Part shown: piece by piece, positions 31,237 through 38,797 of the stretch
Position numbering within the stretch: the stretch's first letter is position 1
Layout: the number at the start of each line of letters is the position of its first letter
Origin: an uncultured Acidobacteriota bacterium
Lineage (GTDB): Bacteria > Acidobacteriota > Thermoanaerobaculia > Multivoradales > SZUA-115
Direction: 5' to 3'
Length of the DNA: 64,000 nt
NCBI GenBank assembly: GCA_937867335.1
Contig: CALMKX010000193.1
Coordinates: 1-64,000, forward strand
The notes under the pieces: generated by a model
Seen by the model: only the letters and a program-made list of their open reading frames with translations
Told to the model about the DNA's origin: nothing
Databases searched by the model: none
Position numbers and translations under genes: made by a program

Positions 31237-31636
31237 GCGCCGAGTTCCGCGGCGGGCCCGCCACCGACATCAGGTAGGCCACGAGGTCCCAGGTCTCGTC
31301 GGCATCGAGAACCTTCCAGGCCGCCATCGCCGTGCCCGCCTTGCCCTCCTGGATCACCCAGTAGATCTTGCGGGGCGAGGCTCCTCGCAGCCAGTCTGGA
31401 CTGGTGAAGTCCTGGGGCCGGCTCGAGAGGTTCTGGCGCGGGCCGTGGCCGTCGGCCTTCTCGCCGTGGCAGAGAGAGCAGTACTTGAGGAACAGAATGC
31501 GGCCCCGCTGCTGGGCTTCGGTCGAGACGAGGCGAGCCTCTGGCACTTCCAGTCGGCGGTAGGCTCGAGGCAGTTCCTCCGGTCTACAGGCCGAGAATCC
31601 GAGCAAGAGGGTGGCCAGCGCGAGAAGGCGCCGCAT
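31175..31636 (-). CDS. Monoheme cytochrome c lipoprotein of the hydrogenase operon
   Basis: 153 residues from ATG 31636. Signal MRRLLALATLLLGFSAC with a lipobox (GFSAC), one CSLCH heme site, the helix EAQQRGRILFLKYCSLCHGEK and a candidate axial Met in GKAGTAMAAWKVL; the C-terminal helix is ETWDLVAYLMSV. The start lies 53 nt inside hyaD, so the two are tightly coupled. It may take electrons from the hydrogenase to the quinol/cytochrome chain. The last ~20 residues (Pro/Arg-rich) are encoded opposite the end of the act-cox cytochrome gene and may not be conserved. Confidence 0.88.
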   Translation of the reverse strand: MRRLLALATLLLGFSACRPEELPRAYRRLEVPEARLVSTEAQQRGRILFLKYCSLCHGEKADGHGPRQNLSSRPQDFTSPDWLRGASPRKIYWVIQEGKAGTAMAAWKVLDADETWDLVAYLMSVAGPPRNSALSDCPPWTSGKRRSPPGQRL

Positions 31637-32129
31637 GATCCCCCCGGGCTACGAAAGTGTGGCCGAGCGCCTCCGCCTCGGCGCGCACGGCCGATACCAG
31701 GTCCGGTAGCGCGCGGATGACTTCCGAGGAGAGCCCCGGGCCCCAGGAGAGCCTCGCCGGAACGAGGCCGACCAGGCGGAGCCGTGGGGGCAGGGCCTCG
31801 AGCAGGCGCAGCCCGTCGAGCAGATCGGCAACGCCGATCTGGTGCACCGAAAGCCGATCCGCCACGGCGGGGGCCACCTCCTCGCCGGAGAGCCGAACCA
31901 GGCTGCCCGGCGCAGCGTCGTCGCGGATGGCGTCCACCAGGATCAAGTCCTCCGCCTCCTGGATGTGGCCGATCAGGGAGAGGCCAAGGGTGCCGCCGTC
32001 CAGCACTCGCACCGAGGGACCGGCTTCGTACTCCCGGTCGAGCAGCTCCACGGCGGCGATGCCCAGGCCATCGTCGCCGCACAGCACATTGCCCAGCCCG
32101 AGAATCAGCAGCGAGCCCTGGGCCGCCAT
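31584..32129 (-). CDS. hyaD: [NiFe]-hydrogenase maturation protease
   Basis: 181 residues from ATG 32129 (MAAQGSLLILGLGNVLCGDDGLG), with GGAGG about 9 nt upstream; the longer open frame upstream belongs to hyaC's shadow. Family motifs: GLGNVLCGDDGLG with the nickel-sensing Asp/Glu region, LILVDAIRDD, and VHQIGVADLLDGL with its His. It cleaves the C-terminal peptide of the large subunit after nickel insertion; HyaB here ends with a matching 15-residue tail. The end overlaps the cytochrome c gene by 53 nt. Confidence 0.92.
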   Translation of the reverse strand: MAAQGSLLILGLGNVLCGDDGLGIAAVELLDREYEAGPSVRVLDGGTLGLSLIGHIQEAEDLILVDAIRDDAAPGSLVRLSGEEVAPAVADRLSVHQIGVADLLDGLRLLEALPPRLRLVGLVPARLSWGPGLSSEVIRALPDLVSAVRAEAEALGHTFVARGDHAAPSRAGHPLARILGL

Positions 32130-32134
32130 GGCTC

Positions 32135-32905
32135 TCAGCCTCCTGCGTCCGTCTTGCGGTCGATGTAGCGATAGCCGGAGTACACCAAGTCCTCCTCGGG
32201 GACGAACTTGTAGCCCGAGAAGATGGACTCCATCGTGGCCGTCGGCTCCACCATCGACATCAGAACCGCGCTGTAGACGTGGTGCACGCCGAAGCCCAGG
32301 AGCAACCACATCACGATGTGGTGGATCAGCCGGGCCACCTGCAGGCCGCCGAGAAGCGGAACCAGGAACTGGAAGATCTTGAGTGGTGAGCCGAGATGGC
32401 AGCTCGCCGAATAGAGCGCCAGGCCAGTCGCGATCTGGAGCAGGAAGAGCGCGAAGATCAGCGTGTAGGCGAGCCCGGCGAGGGGGTTGTGGCCCACGAA
32501 TCCCGGTGGCTTTCTCTGCCCGAAAAGGTAGAACTTGAGGGTGGGCCACAGCCCTTCTCGGCGAAGCCTCGCGACGGGCAGGAACTTGTCCCAGCGGGAG
32601 TACTTGTTGCCGAGGAACATCCAGGCGATGCGCGAGAGAACCGAGAGCGTGAAGACGATGGCGGAATAGAAGTGCACCAGCCGCACCGTGCCCATTACGA
32701 AACGCTGGCCGGCGGGGCCCGGGACCACCAGGAAGGGGTGGCCGAGGTAGATGCCGGTCGCGGAGAGCACCAGCAGAGCGAGCACATTCAGCCAATGGGT
32801 GAGCCGTACCGGCCACTCCCACACATGCACCCGCACCAGGTTCGAGTGGCCAGGGGCGAAAGGCGGAGCGTGAACCACTTCGAGAGCGGCGGCGGGCTGG
32901 CTCAT
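32135..32905 (-). CDS. hyaC: Hydrogenase b-type cytochrome subunit
   Basis: 256 residues from ATG 32905, overlapping the hyaB stop (ATGA); an in-frame start 66 nt earlier lies within hyaB. Four to five membrane helices with heme-ligand histidines in VRLTHWLNVLALLVL, VRLVHFYSAIV and HHIVMWLLLGFGVHHVYS. It anchors the hydrogenase heterodimer and passes electrons from H2 to quinone. HyaD follows 5 nt downstream. Confidence 0.93.
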   Translation of the reverse strand: MSQPAAALEVVHAPPFAPGHSNLVRVHVWEWPVRLTHWLNVLALLVLSATGIYLGHPFLVVPGPAGQRFVMGTVRLVHFYSAIVFTLSVLSRIAWMFLGNKYSRWDKFLPVARLRREGLWPTLKFYLFGQRKPPGFVGHNPLAGLAYTLIFALFLLQIATGLALYSASCHLGSPLKIFQFLVPLLGGLQVARLIHHIVMWLLLGFGVHHVYSAVLMSMVEPTATMESIFSGYKFVPEEDLVYSGYRYIDRKTDAGG

Positions 32906-34608
32906 GACACTTTCACCTCCGCCAGGGTACGGCGGCGGGCATCCACCACGTGGACGCCGCACGCGAGGCATGGATCGAAGGAGTGGAGCGTTCGCAGCAA
33001 CTCGAGAGGCTGAGCCGGATCGGCCACCGGATTACCGACCAGGGCTTCCTCGTAGGGTCCCCGTTGGCCGGAGGCGTCCCGAGGTCCGGCATTCCAGGTG
33101 CTCGGTACTACGCACTGGTAGTTGGCGATGACGCCATCCTTGATGTGGACCCAGTGGCCGAGGGCACCCCGTGGCGCCTCGTGGAAGCCGGCTCCGGTGG
33201 CATCCTTCGGCCAGGTGGAGGGATCCCACTTCGAGTTGTCGTGGATAGCGAGCTCGCCACGGCCCATGTTGTCGGCGAGCTCATCGAGCCAGCCGTCGAG
33301 CTTCTCGGCGAGTACCACCGTCTCGATGCCGCGGGCAGCCACCCGGCCCAGCGTGGAGAACAGCGCCGCCGGGCCCACGCCGAGCTGGTTCAGGGTGCCG
33401 TTGACCAGCTCCTGCACGCGCTGGTGGCCGCGAGCGTAGGCCACCAGCATCCGGGAAAGCGGCCCCACTTCCATCGGCTTGCCTTCGTAGCGAGGGGACT
33501 TGAGCCAGCTGTACTTGCCGTCGGTGTTGAGGCGCTCGTAGGGCGGCTCGGGGCCGGTGTAGTGAGGCTGGGTCTCGCCGTCGAAGGGATGGCGGCCTTC
33601 GCTGTCGCCGCCCGAGTACTGGTACCAGGAATGGGTGATGAACTCGTTGATCTTGGTGGGGTCGAAGCTGGCCACGCGGGAGAGGTCGCGGCCCCAGATC
33701 ACCCCGGAAGGTAGAAACAGCGAAGCGTTGGGCTCGTCTCCTTCCGGGTACTCGCCGTACACCAGATAGTTGCCCACACCGGCGCCGTAGCCGGCCCAGT
33801 CCTTGTAGAACGAGGCCACGGCCATCAGGTCCGGGATGTAGACCTTGTTGACGAAGTCCCGCGCCTGGGCCACCAGCTGGCGCAAGGCCGCCACCGAGCC
33901 CAGGTTGATCGAAGCCTGGCGATCAGGGTCGACCGGGGTCGCCATGCCGCCCACCAGGAAGCTCTGCAGATGCGGGTTCTTGCCGCCCAGGACGGCGTGG
34001 ATCTTGATGAACTCTCGCTGCCAGTCGAGGGCCTCGAGGTAGTGCGCCACCGCCATCAGGTTGGCTTCCGGGGGCAGGCGGTAGGCGGAATGGCCCCAAT
34101 AGGCGTTGGCGAACGGGCCCAACTGGCCGCGATCGACGAAGCCCTGCAGGCGGTCCTTGACTGCGGCGAAGTAGCGGCTGCTCGAAAGCGGCCAGTCGGA
34201 GATCGACTGCGCCAGCTGCGAGGTGGCGGCCGGGTCGGCCTTGAGAGCGGAAACCACGTCCACCCAGTCCAGGGCGTGGAGGTGGTAGAAGTGCACCACG
34301 TGGTCGTGGACCATCTGCGAGGCCATGATCAGGTTGCGCAGCAGCCGGGCATTGGTGGGCGGCACGGCGCCGATCGCCTTCTCCACGGCGCGGATCGAAG
34401 CGATCGCGTGCACCGTGGTGCAAACGCCACAGATCCGCTGGGTGAAGGCCCAGGCGTCGCGAGGGTCCCGGCCCTTGAGGATCAGCTCGATGCCGCGGAA
34501 CATCGTGGAGGAGGACCAGGCATTGGCTACGGCCCCTCCTTCCACCTCGGCCTCGACGCGCAGATGTCCCTCGATGCGGGTTACGGGATCGATCACCAGG
34601 TGGCTCAT
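32902..34608 (-). CDS. hyaB: [NiFe]-hydrogenase large subunit
   Basis: 568 residues. The four active-site cysteines are in RICGVCTTVHA (N-terminal CxxC) and DPCLACGVH (C-terminal CxxC). After the final His comes the peptide VVDARRRTLAEVKVS, which HyaD would remove. VIDPVTRIEGHLRVE at the N-terminus is typical. The ATG overlaps the hyaA stop by 4 nt and has GGGAGG 6 nt upstream. Together with a TAT-exported, membrane-anchored small subunit and HyaC, it is a group 1 respiratory uptake hydrogenase facing the periplasm. No hyp accessory genes are in this window. Confidence 0.95.
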   Translation of the reverse strand: MSHLVIDPVTRIEGHLRVEAEVEGGAVANAWSSSTMFRGIELILKGRDPRDAWAFTQRICGVCTTVHAIASIRAVEKAIGAVPPTNARLLRNLIMASQMVHDHVVHFYHLHALDWVDVVSALKADPAATSQLAQSISDWPLSSSRYFAAVKDRLQGFVDRGQLGPFANAYWGHSAYRLPPEANLMAVAHYLEALDWQREFIKIHAVLGGKNPHLQSFLVGGMATPVDPDRQASINLGSVAALRQLVAQARDFVNKVYIPDLMAVASFYKDWAGYGAGVGNYLVYGEYPEGDEPNASLFLPSGVIWGRDLSRVASFDPTKINEFITHSWYQYSGGDSEGRHPFDGETQPHYTGPEPPYERLNTDGKYSWLKSPRYEGKPMEVGPLSRMLVAYARGHQRVQELVNGTLNQLGVGPAALFSTLGRVAARGIETVVLAEKLDGWLDELADNMGRGELAIHDNSKWDPSTWPKDATGAGFHEAPRGALGHWVHIKDGVIANYQCVVPSTWNAGPRDASGQRGPYEEALVGNPVADPAQPLELLRTLHSFDPCLACGVHVVDARRRTLAEVKVS

Positions 34609-35723
34609 CGTTGGCCTCCCTTCGAATCAGCCCGCTCCTCGGAGGGCGGTACGCCGCGAGCGAGCCGCTTGCCGATCTGCACCAGGCCGTGGGTGGCGAA
34701 GGCTGCGGCCACGCCGGCGGTAGCCCACAGGCCCACGCGATCCACACTGGTCTGGAGGCCGAAGCCGGGAACGTTGGGTAGATGGCGATAGAACGGCGTC
34801 ATGCGATCCCAGAACTCCGGCTCGGCGCAGCCCAGGCAGGGGTGGCCGCAGCCGATCGGCCAGTTGGTGCCGCCGTTCCAGCCCACGCTGGGGCAGTTCT
34901 GGTAAGTGACCGGCCCCTTGCAGCCCATCTTGTACAGGCAATAGCCGGTGCGGTGCCCCTCGTCGCCCCAGAGCTCCACGTACTGGCCGGCGTCGAAGTG
35001 GGCGCGACGCTCGCAGTTATCGTGGATGGCCTTGCCGTAGGCGAAGAGCGGCCGGCGGTAGGAGTCGAGCGCCGGCCAGCGGTGGAAGGTGAGGTAGTAG
35101 ACCACCAGCGCCGCCAGGTTCTCGGCGTTGGCCGGGCAGGCGGGCAGGTTGATCAGGTTCTTGAGGCCCGGCACCGCGTCGGCCACCGAGAGGGCGCCGG
35201 TGGGGTTGGGGGAAGCCGCGGGGATGCCACCGAAGGCCGCGCAAGTGCCGATCGCGATGGTCGCGGCGGCTTGGCCGCAGACCTCCCTGGCGATCGATAG
35301 CGCGGAGCGCCCGCCGATGGTGCAGTAGGCGCCGTTCGCCCCGGTGGGGATCGACCCTTCGACCACGGCGAGGAACTGGCCCCCCTTCTCGGCCAGCACC
35401 TTGTGCAGGGCCTCCTCCGCCTGTTTGCCGGCGGCCGCCATGATGGTTTCGTGATAGTCGACGGAGAGGACGTCGAGGATGATGTCTGCGGCGGTCGGGC
35501 GCCCGGCCCGCAGGAAGGATTCGGTGTTGCCCGCGCAGTCCTGGAACTCGAGCCAGACCAGCGTGGGTTTCTCCGTGGTCGCGATCGCCTTGGCGATCGC
35601 CGCTCCCGCGGACTTGGGCAGAGCCAAGACCGAAGCCATCACCCCACAGAAACCGAGGAAATCTCGACGCGAGACCCCCCGCCGCTCGAGCTCCGAGAGC
35701 AGCCAGTCCGGCCTTGGGTTCAT
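34605..35723 (-). CDS. hyaA: [NiFe]-hydrogenase small subunit, TAT-exported
   Basis: 372 residues from ATG 35723 with GGAGG 7 nt upstream; an in-frame ATG 48 nt earlier lacks a site. A twin-arginine signal (SRRDFLGFCG), three Fe-S cluster regions and a C-terminal anchor (VGLWATAGVAAAFATHGLVQ). Distal and medial ligands are present (HDNCERR, GYCLYKMGCKG, NCPSVGWN, CGHPCLGCAEP). In the proximal cluster the first motif reads DCAGNTES: the usual second Cys of CxxC is Asn, with GTCAAFGG and LPACPAN supplying the other Cys. The supernumerary cysteines of classic O2-tolerant enzymes (CTCC) are absent. Confidence 0.93.
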   Translation of the reverse strand: MNPRPDWLLSELERRGVSRRDFLGFCGVMASVLALPKSAGAAIAKAIATTEKPTLVWLEFQDCAGNTESFLRAGRPTAADIILDVLSVDYHETIMAAAGKQAEEALHKVLAEKGGQFLAVVEGSIPTGANGAYCTIGGRSALSIAREVCGQAAATIAIGTCAAFGGIPAASPNPTGALSVADAVPGLKNLINLPACPANAENLAALVVYYLTFHRWPALDSYRRPLFAYGKAIHDNCERRAHFDAGQYVELWGDEGHRTGYCLYKMGCKGPVTYQNCPSVGWNGGTNWPIGCGHPCLGCAEPEFWDRMTPFYRHLPNVPGFGLQTSVDRVGLWATAGVAAAFATHGLVQIGKRLARGVPPSEERADSKGGQR

Positions 35724-35870
35724 GGGTGTACCTCCGGAAGGTTCGTACTGCCGATTCTCGGCGTCCGGCAAGCACCCCGGCTTCGCCCCCGGAGAGGGGT
35801 TTGAAGCATCTCAGCAGGTAGTCGGAAGGCTGCCCGTAGGGGTAGTGGTGAGCTGCAGGAGGCGCTCGGC

Positions 35871-36698
35871 TCAGAGTGTCCCTGCGCGCTTCAGAAAGGG
35901 CGAGATCGCCTGAGCCACCTGGGTCGGGGCCTCGAGTTGGAGCAGATGGGAGGCGCCCGGGACCTCCAGCGGCACGGCAGAGGGGAGCCAGGGCAGCAGC
36001 ACTTGTCGATGAGCTTCGACGAAGCGCGGTGCCGACCTGCTCCCCACCACCGACAGCACCGGGCAGCGAATCCACCGAGCGAGCTCCGGGGTGAAAACCC
36101 AGTGAGCGGCGGCCTCCGAGTCGCCTCGAAAGTAGGAGTCCGCGTCGCGTACGGCGAGCTCGAAGGCGTCGGGCGGTAGAGCACGTGAGATCGCCTGCCG
36201 GTAGCCGGTGCCGAATGCCAGCTCCAGCGATAGATCGACAGCTTGCTCGTGCTGGCCCAGCAGGTAGAGCCGGTAGGCGCGGAAGCGTACGGAGGCCACT
36301 TCCTCGTCTCCGGCGGCCACGAGCAGGGAAGGTGGCAAGGCGGTCTCGAGCAGGGTCAGGGAGAGCACTCGTCCGGGCTCCTGCAGGGCGAGCTGCAAGG
36401 CGATCAGGCAGCCGTAGGAATGGGCGACCAGATGAGCGCTCGCGTGGCCGAGAGCGGCCAGGAGAGAGCTCGCCTCCTGCGCCTGATCGCTGAGCGAGCA
36501 GGCGCCTGCCAGCCGAGAGCTGCCCGCGAAGCCCCGGCGGTGGTAGAGGATGAGGTGGAACTGGCCAGCCAGATAGGGATCTTCGAACAGCGGTCGAAGG
36601 GAATCGGCCAGAAACGAGCCGTGAACGAACAGCACCGGCTCTCCATGGCCTTGACTGGAATACTCGAGCGAGACGGAACCGACGTTCGCCACGGCCAT
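35871..36698 (-). CDS. Alpha/beta hydrolase
   Basis: 275 residues from ATG 36698 with GGAAGGAG about 9 nt upstream; an in-frame start at 36863 would add 55 non-conserved Arg/Gly-rich residues. Fold landmarks: VLFVHGSFLADSLRPLF (oxyanion HG), nucleophile elbow VAHSYGCL (Ser in A/GxSxG), and a C-terminal PGASHLLQLEAPTQVAQAI with the catalytic His. No lid or signal peptide is seen. It diverges from the MFS transporter and may belong to the biosynthetic cluster, or simply sit between it and the hydrogenase. Substrate unknown. Confidence 0.82.
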   Translation of the reverse strand: MAVANVGSVSLEYSSQGHGEPVLFVHGSFLADSLRPLFEDPYLAGQFHLILYHRRGFAGSSRLAGACSLSDQAQEASSLLAALGHASAHLVAHSYGCLIALQLALQEPGRVLSLTLLETALPPSLLVAAGDEEVASVRFRAYRLYLLGQHEQAVDLSLELAFGTGYRQAISRALPPDAFELAVRDADSYFRGDSEAAAHWVFTPELARWIRCPVLSVVGSRSAPRFVEAHRQVLLPWLPSAVPLEVPGASHLLQLEAPTQVAQAISPFLKRAGTL

Positions 36699-36856
36699 GG
36701 GCTCGTGCTCCTTCCGACGGTACAGCGAGCCCCTCGCGGAGCCGCCGAAGCCGCGGCCGCCCGATGGTAGCACCCTGTTCGAAACGCCGGCGGCCCGAGG
36801 CCGGCCGGGCCGAGCCGCGCTACGCCAGCACACTCGAGTGAGCCCATACTCAAAAC

Positions 36857-36887
36857 TTGACAAGGAACCTTACGCGCTGGCTAAAAT
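36857..36887 (+). promoter_or_regulatory. Candidate promoter of the MFS/biosynthetic cluster
   Basis: Perfect -35 TTGACA (36857-36862), a 19-nt spacer and TAAAAT (36882-36887, five of six matches). The long spacer lowers confidence. A 10-nt palindrome AGATCGATCT (36888-36897) would cover the start site and could bind a regulator. The leader to the MFS start would be about 140 nt. Confidence 0.5.
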
Positions 36888-36936
36888 AGATCGATCTTGT
36901 CCGAGGCAATTCGATTCCAGGCACGCTCGGCAGCGC

Positions 36937-36957
36937 CCTCTGCGCTGCAAGCAGAGG
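36937..36957 (+). other. Stem-loop in the MFS leader
   Basis: CCTCTGC (36937-36943) and GCAGAGG (36951-36957) pair across a 7-nt loop; one more G-C pair set can form around a bulged C. No T-run follows, so it is not an intrinsic terminator. It may be a leader structure of the exporter mRNA. Confidence 0.35.
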
Positions 36958-37035
36958 CGTTGTCCCCCTCCAAGAGCCGAGTTCTGGGAATCTCGGCTGA
37001 TCTGAAAGCAGTGCCCTGAGCCGCACACTCAGCCC

Positions 37036-38382
37036 ATGCCCTTGTCGGCCTCCATCCGCGTCTTTCTGCTGATCTGGCTCGGTCAGTTCATCTCCCAGTT
37101 CGGCTCGGGGCTCACCGCCTTCGCCCTGGGCCCGTGGGTCTACCTGCGGACCGGCTCGGCAACGCTGGTGTCCCTGGTGTGGCTGGCGAGCACCCTGCCG
37201 GACCTCCTGCTCTCGCCCCTGGCGGGCGCCCTGGTCGACCGCTGGAATCGCCGGCTCGCGCTCTTGATCAGCGACCTCGGGGCGGCTCTCGGCACTCTGG
37301 TCCTCGCCGTGCTGGCGGTGAGCGGAACTCTCCAGGTGTGGCAGGTGCTACTGGCTTGCATCTGGGTCTCTGCGTTCGTCGCGCTCCAGTGGCCGGCCTA
37401 TAGCGCGGTCATTCCCTTGCTGGTGTCCAGAGAACAGCTGGGGCGCGCCAGCGGGATGGTGCAGACCGCTGGCTCGATCGCTTCGCTGGCGGCACCGGCG
37501 GTGGCCGGTCTCTTGATCGCCACGGTCCAGCTCGGTGGCATCCTCTTCGTGGACTTCGCCACCTTCGTGGTCTCGCTGCTGACCCTGATCGTCGTCCGAG
37601 TTCCGGACGTCCTCCAAGACCGCAGCGAGACCGGTGCGCAGCCCTCTGTCTGGCAAGACCTCGCGGGCAGCTGGCGCTACATCCGCGAGCGGCGGGGCTT
37701 GCTGCTGCTGCTCTTCTACTTCGCTTCGGTCAACGTTTTCGTGGGCTTCGCCCAGGTCTTGCTAGTGCCTCTGGTGCTGAGCTTCACCTCCACCGCGGCT
37801 CTTGGCACCATGATGTCCCTCGGCGGCGCAGCGATGGTGCTCGCCAGCCTGTTTCTCAGCACCTCAGGAGGCTTCGAGCACCGAGTCCGCGCCGTGCTGG
37901 GGCTGACGGTCGCGCTCGGCTTCGCGGTGGTGCTGTGTGGTTCCAGGCCCAACCCCATCCTGGTTGGGGCCGGTGTGATTCTCGCCCTCTTCGTGACCCC
38001 CTTGCTGGAAGGCACCAGCCAGGTGATCTGGCATGCCAAGACAGCGCCGGAGATGATGGGACGAGTCTTCGCTCTGCGCAAGCTCGCGGCGCTCTTCCCC
38101 CGACCGATCGCCTATCTCGCCGCGGGCCCTCTGGCCGATCGGATCTTCGAGCCGAAGATGCGAGGGGGCAGCGGTTTGAGCGACTTACTCAGTCCCTGGC
38201 TGGGCAGGGGTCCCGGTCGCGGAACCGCCTTGCTCTATGTCTGTGCCGGAGCGCTCATCGTGGTGGTCGCGCTGGTAGGAGCGCTGAGTCCCAGGCTGCG
38301 AAACCTCGAGAAGGAAGTGCCGGACGCCGCCCCGACAGCCGCCGAAGAGACTGGCCAAGACTCCGTGAGAAAGACCGACTGA
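37036..38382 (+). CDS. MFS efflux transporter
   Basis: 448 residues with about twelve membrane helices. The order FLLIWLGQFISQFGSGLTAFAL, the LVDRWNRRLALLISDL loop after helix 2-3 and the ALQWPAYSAVIPLLV segment place it in the MFS_3 drug/siderophore exporter group (macrolide-efflux, EntS-like). It likely exports the product of the adjacent biosynthetic genes or a related toxic lipid. The start ATG 37036 has only a weak ribosome site. A C-terminal tail of about 30 charged residues is cytoplasmic. The acyl carrier protein gene follows after 154 nt with its own promoter. Confidence 0.87.
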   Translation: MPLSASIRVFLLIWLGQFISQFGSGLTAFALGPWVYLRTGSATLVSLVWLASTLPDLLLSPLAGALVDRWNRRLALLISDLGAALGTLVLAVLAVSGTLQVWQVLLACIWVSAFVALQWPAYSAVIPLLVSREQLGRASGMVQTAGSIASLAAPAVAGLLIATVQLGGILFVDFATFVVSLLTLIVVRVPDVLQDRSETGAQPSVWQDLAGSWRYIRERRGLLLLLFYFASVNVFVGFAQVLLVPLVLSFTSTAALGTMMSLGGAAMVLASLFLSTSGGFEHRVRAVLGLTVALGFAVVLCGSRPNPILVGAGVILALFVTPLLEGTSQVIWHAKTAPEMMGRVFALRKLAALFPRPIAYLAAGPLADRIFEPKMRGGSGLSDLLSPWLGRGPGRGTALLYVCAGALIVVVALVGALSPRLRNLEKEVPDAAPTAAEETGQDSVRKTD

Positions 38383-38478
38383 GCCAGCGCATTCGGTCCA
38401 CCGGGGAGGCGAGCTCCCGTCGCCGCGAAAGAGGTCTAATCCAGCAGCGAACGAGCTCCAGTCGCCCAAGACTCAATA

Positions 38479-38508
38479 TTGACGGCGTAGGCGCACAAAC
38501 GGTAAGAT
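38479..38508 (+). promoter_or_regulatory. Promoter before the acyl carrier protein gene
   Basis: TTGACG (38479-38484), an 18-nt spacer and TAAGAT (38503-38508). The start would be near 38515, a leader of about 20 nt before the GTG of the ACP gene. The surrounding 38470-38525 is AT-richer than the flanks. It would drive the ACP and first desaturase independently of the MFS gene. Confidence 0.55.
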
Positions 38509-38536
38509 AGAAGTTCATTACCGAGGAAGATGCCAC

Positions 38537-38776
38537 GTGTTGACTACGGCGACCGATGTGCTTCACGATTTGCAGGAAATCCTCCGTAACGAAGCCCGGC
38601 TCACGGTGGACGCCTTGAAACCCGAGGACAACCTCCAGGACCTGGGCCTGGACTCTCTGGCGCGAGTCCGGGTTCTGGTGGCGCTCGAGAGGAAGCACGG
38701 GATCGAAGTCACCGAGAAGCAAGCTGCGCAGATCACCACAGTGGGGGATCTGCTTCGCCTCGTCGAGACCCGCTAG
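38537..38776 (+). CDS. Free-standing acyl carrier protein
   Basis: 79 residues from GTG 38537 with GAGGAAGA upstream. The phosphopantetheine site is GLDSLARV, Ser40, in the usual position, and the four-helix ACP pattern is intact. It is not next to fab genes, so it is unlikely to be the housekeeping AcpP. With the fatty acyl-AMP ligase at 44.2 kb and two desaturases it probably carries the acyl chain while it is modified. It is the only carrier protein in the cluster; no PKS or NRPS module is present. Confidence 0.9.
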   Translation: MLTTATDVLHDLQEILRNEARLTVDALKPEDNLQDLGLDSLARVRVLVALERKHGIEVTEKQAAQITTVGDLLRLVETR

Positions 38777-38797
38777 GCCGCGGAAACGCGAGGTCCC

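Larger units (their letters stand above)
36699..37035. other. Divergent intergenic region, 337 nt
   Basis: Lies between the minus-strand hydrolase and the plus-strand MFS gene. It holds a candidate promoter (36857-36887) and a stem-loop in the presumed leader (36937-36957). No open frame of protein-like composition was seen. The stretch 36841-36900 is noticeably more AT-rich than its surroundings, as expected for a control region. Confidence 0.6.

Noticed and set aside
31637-35723. Two overlapping long minus-strand frames upstream of hyaD and around hyaB/hyaA
   Set aside because: They are alternative frames of the hya genes; only frames with TAT, CxxC and heme-His motifs were kept.
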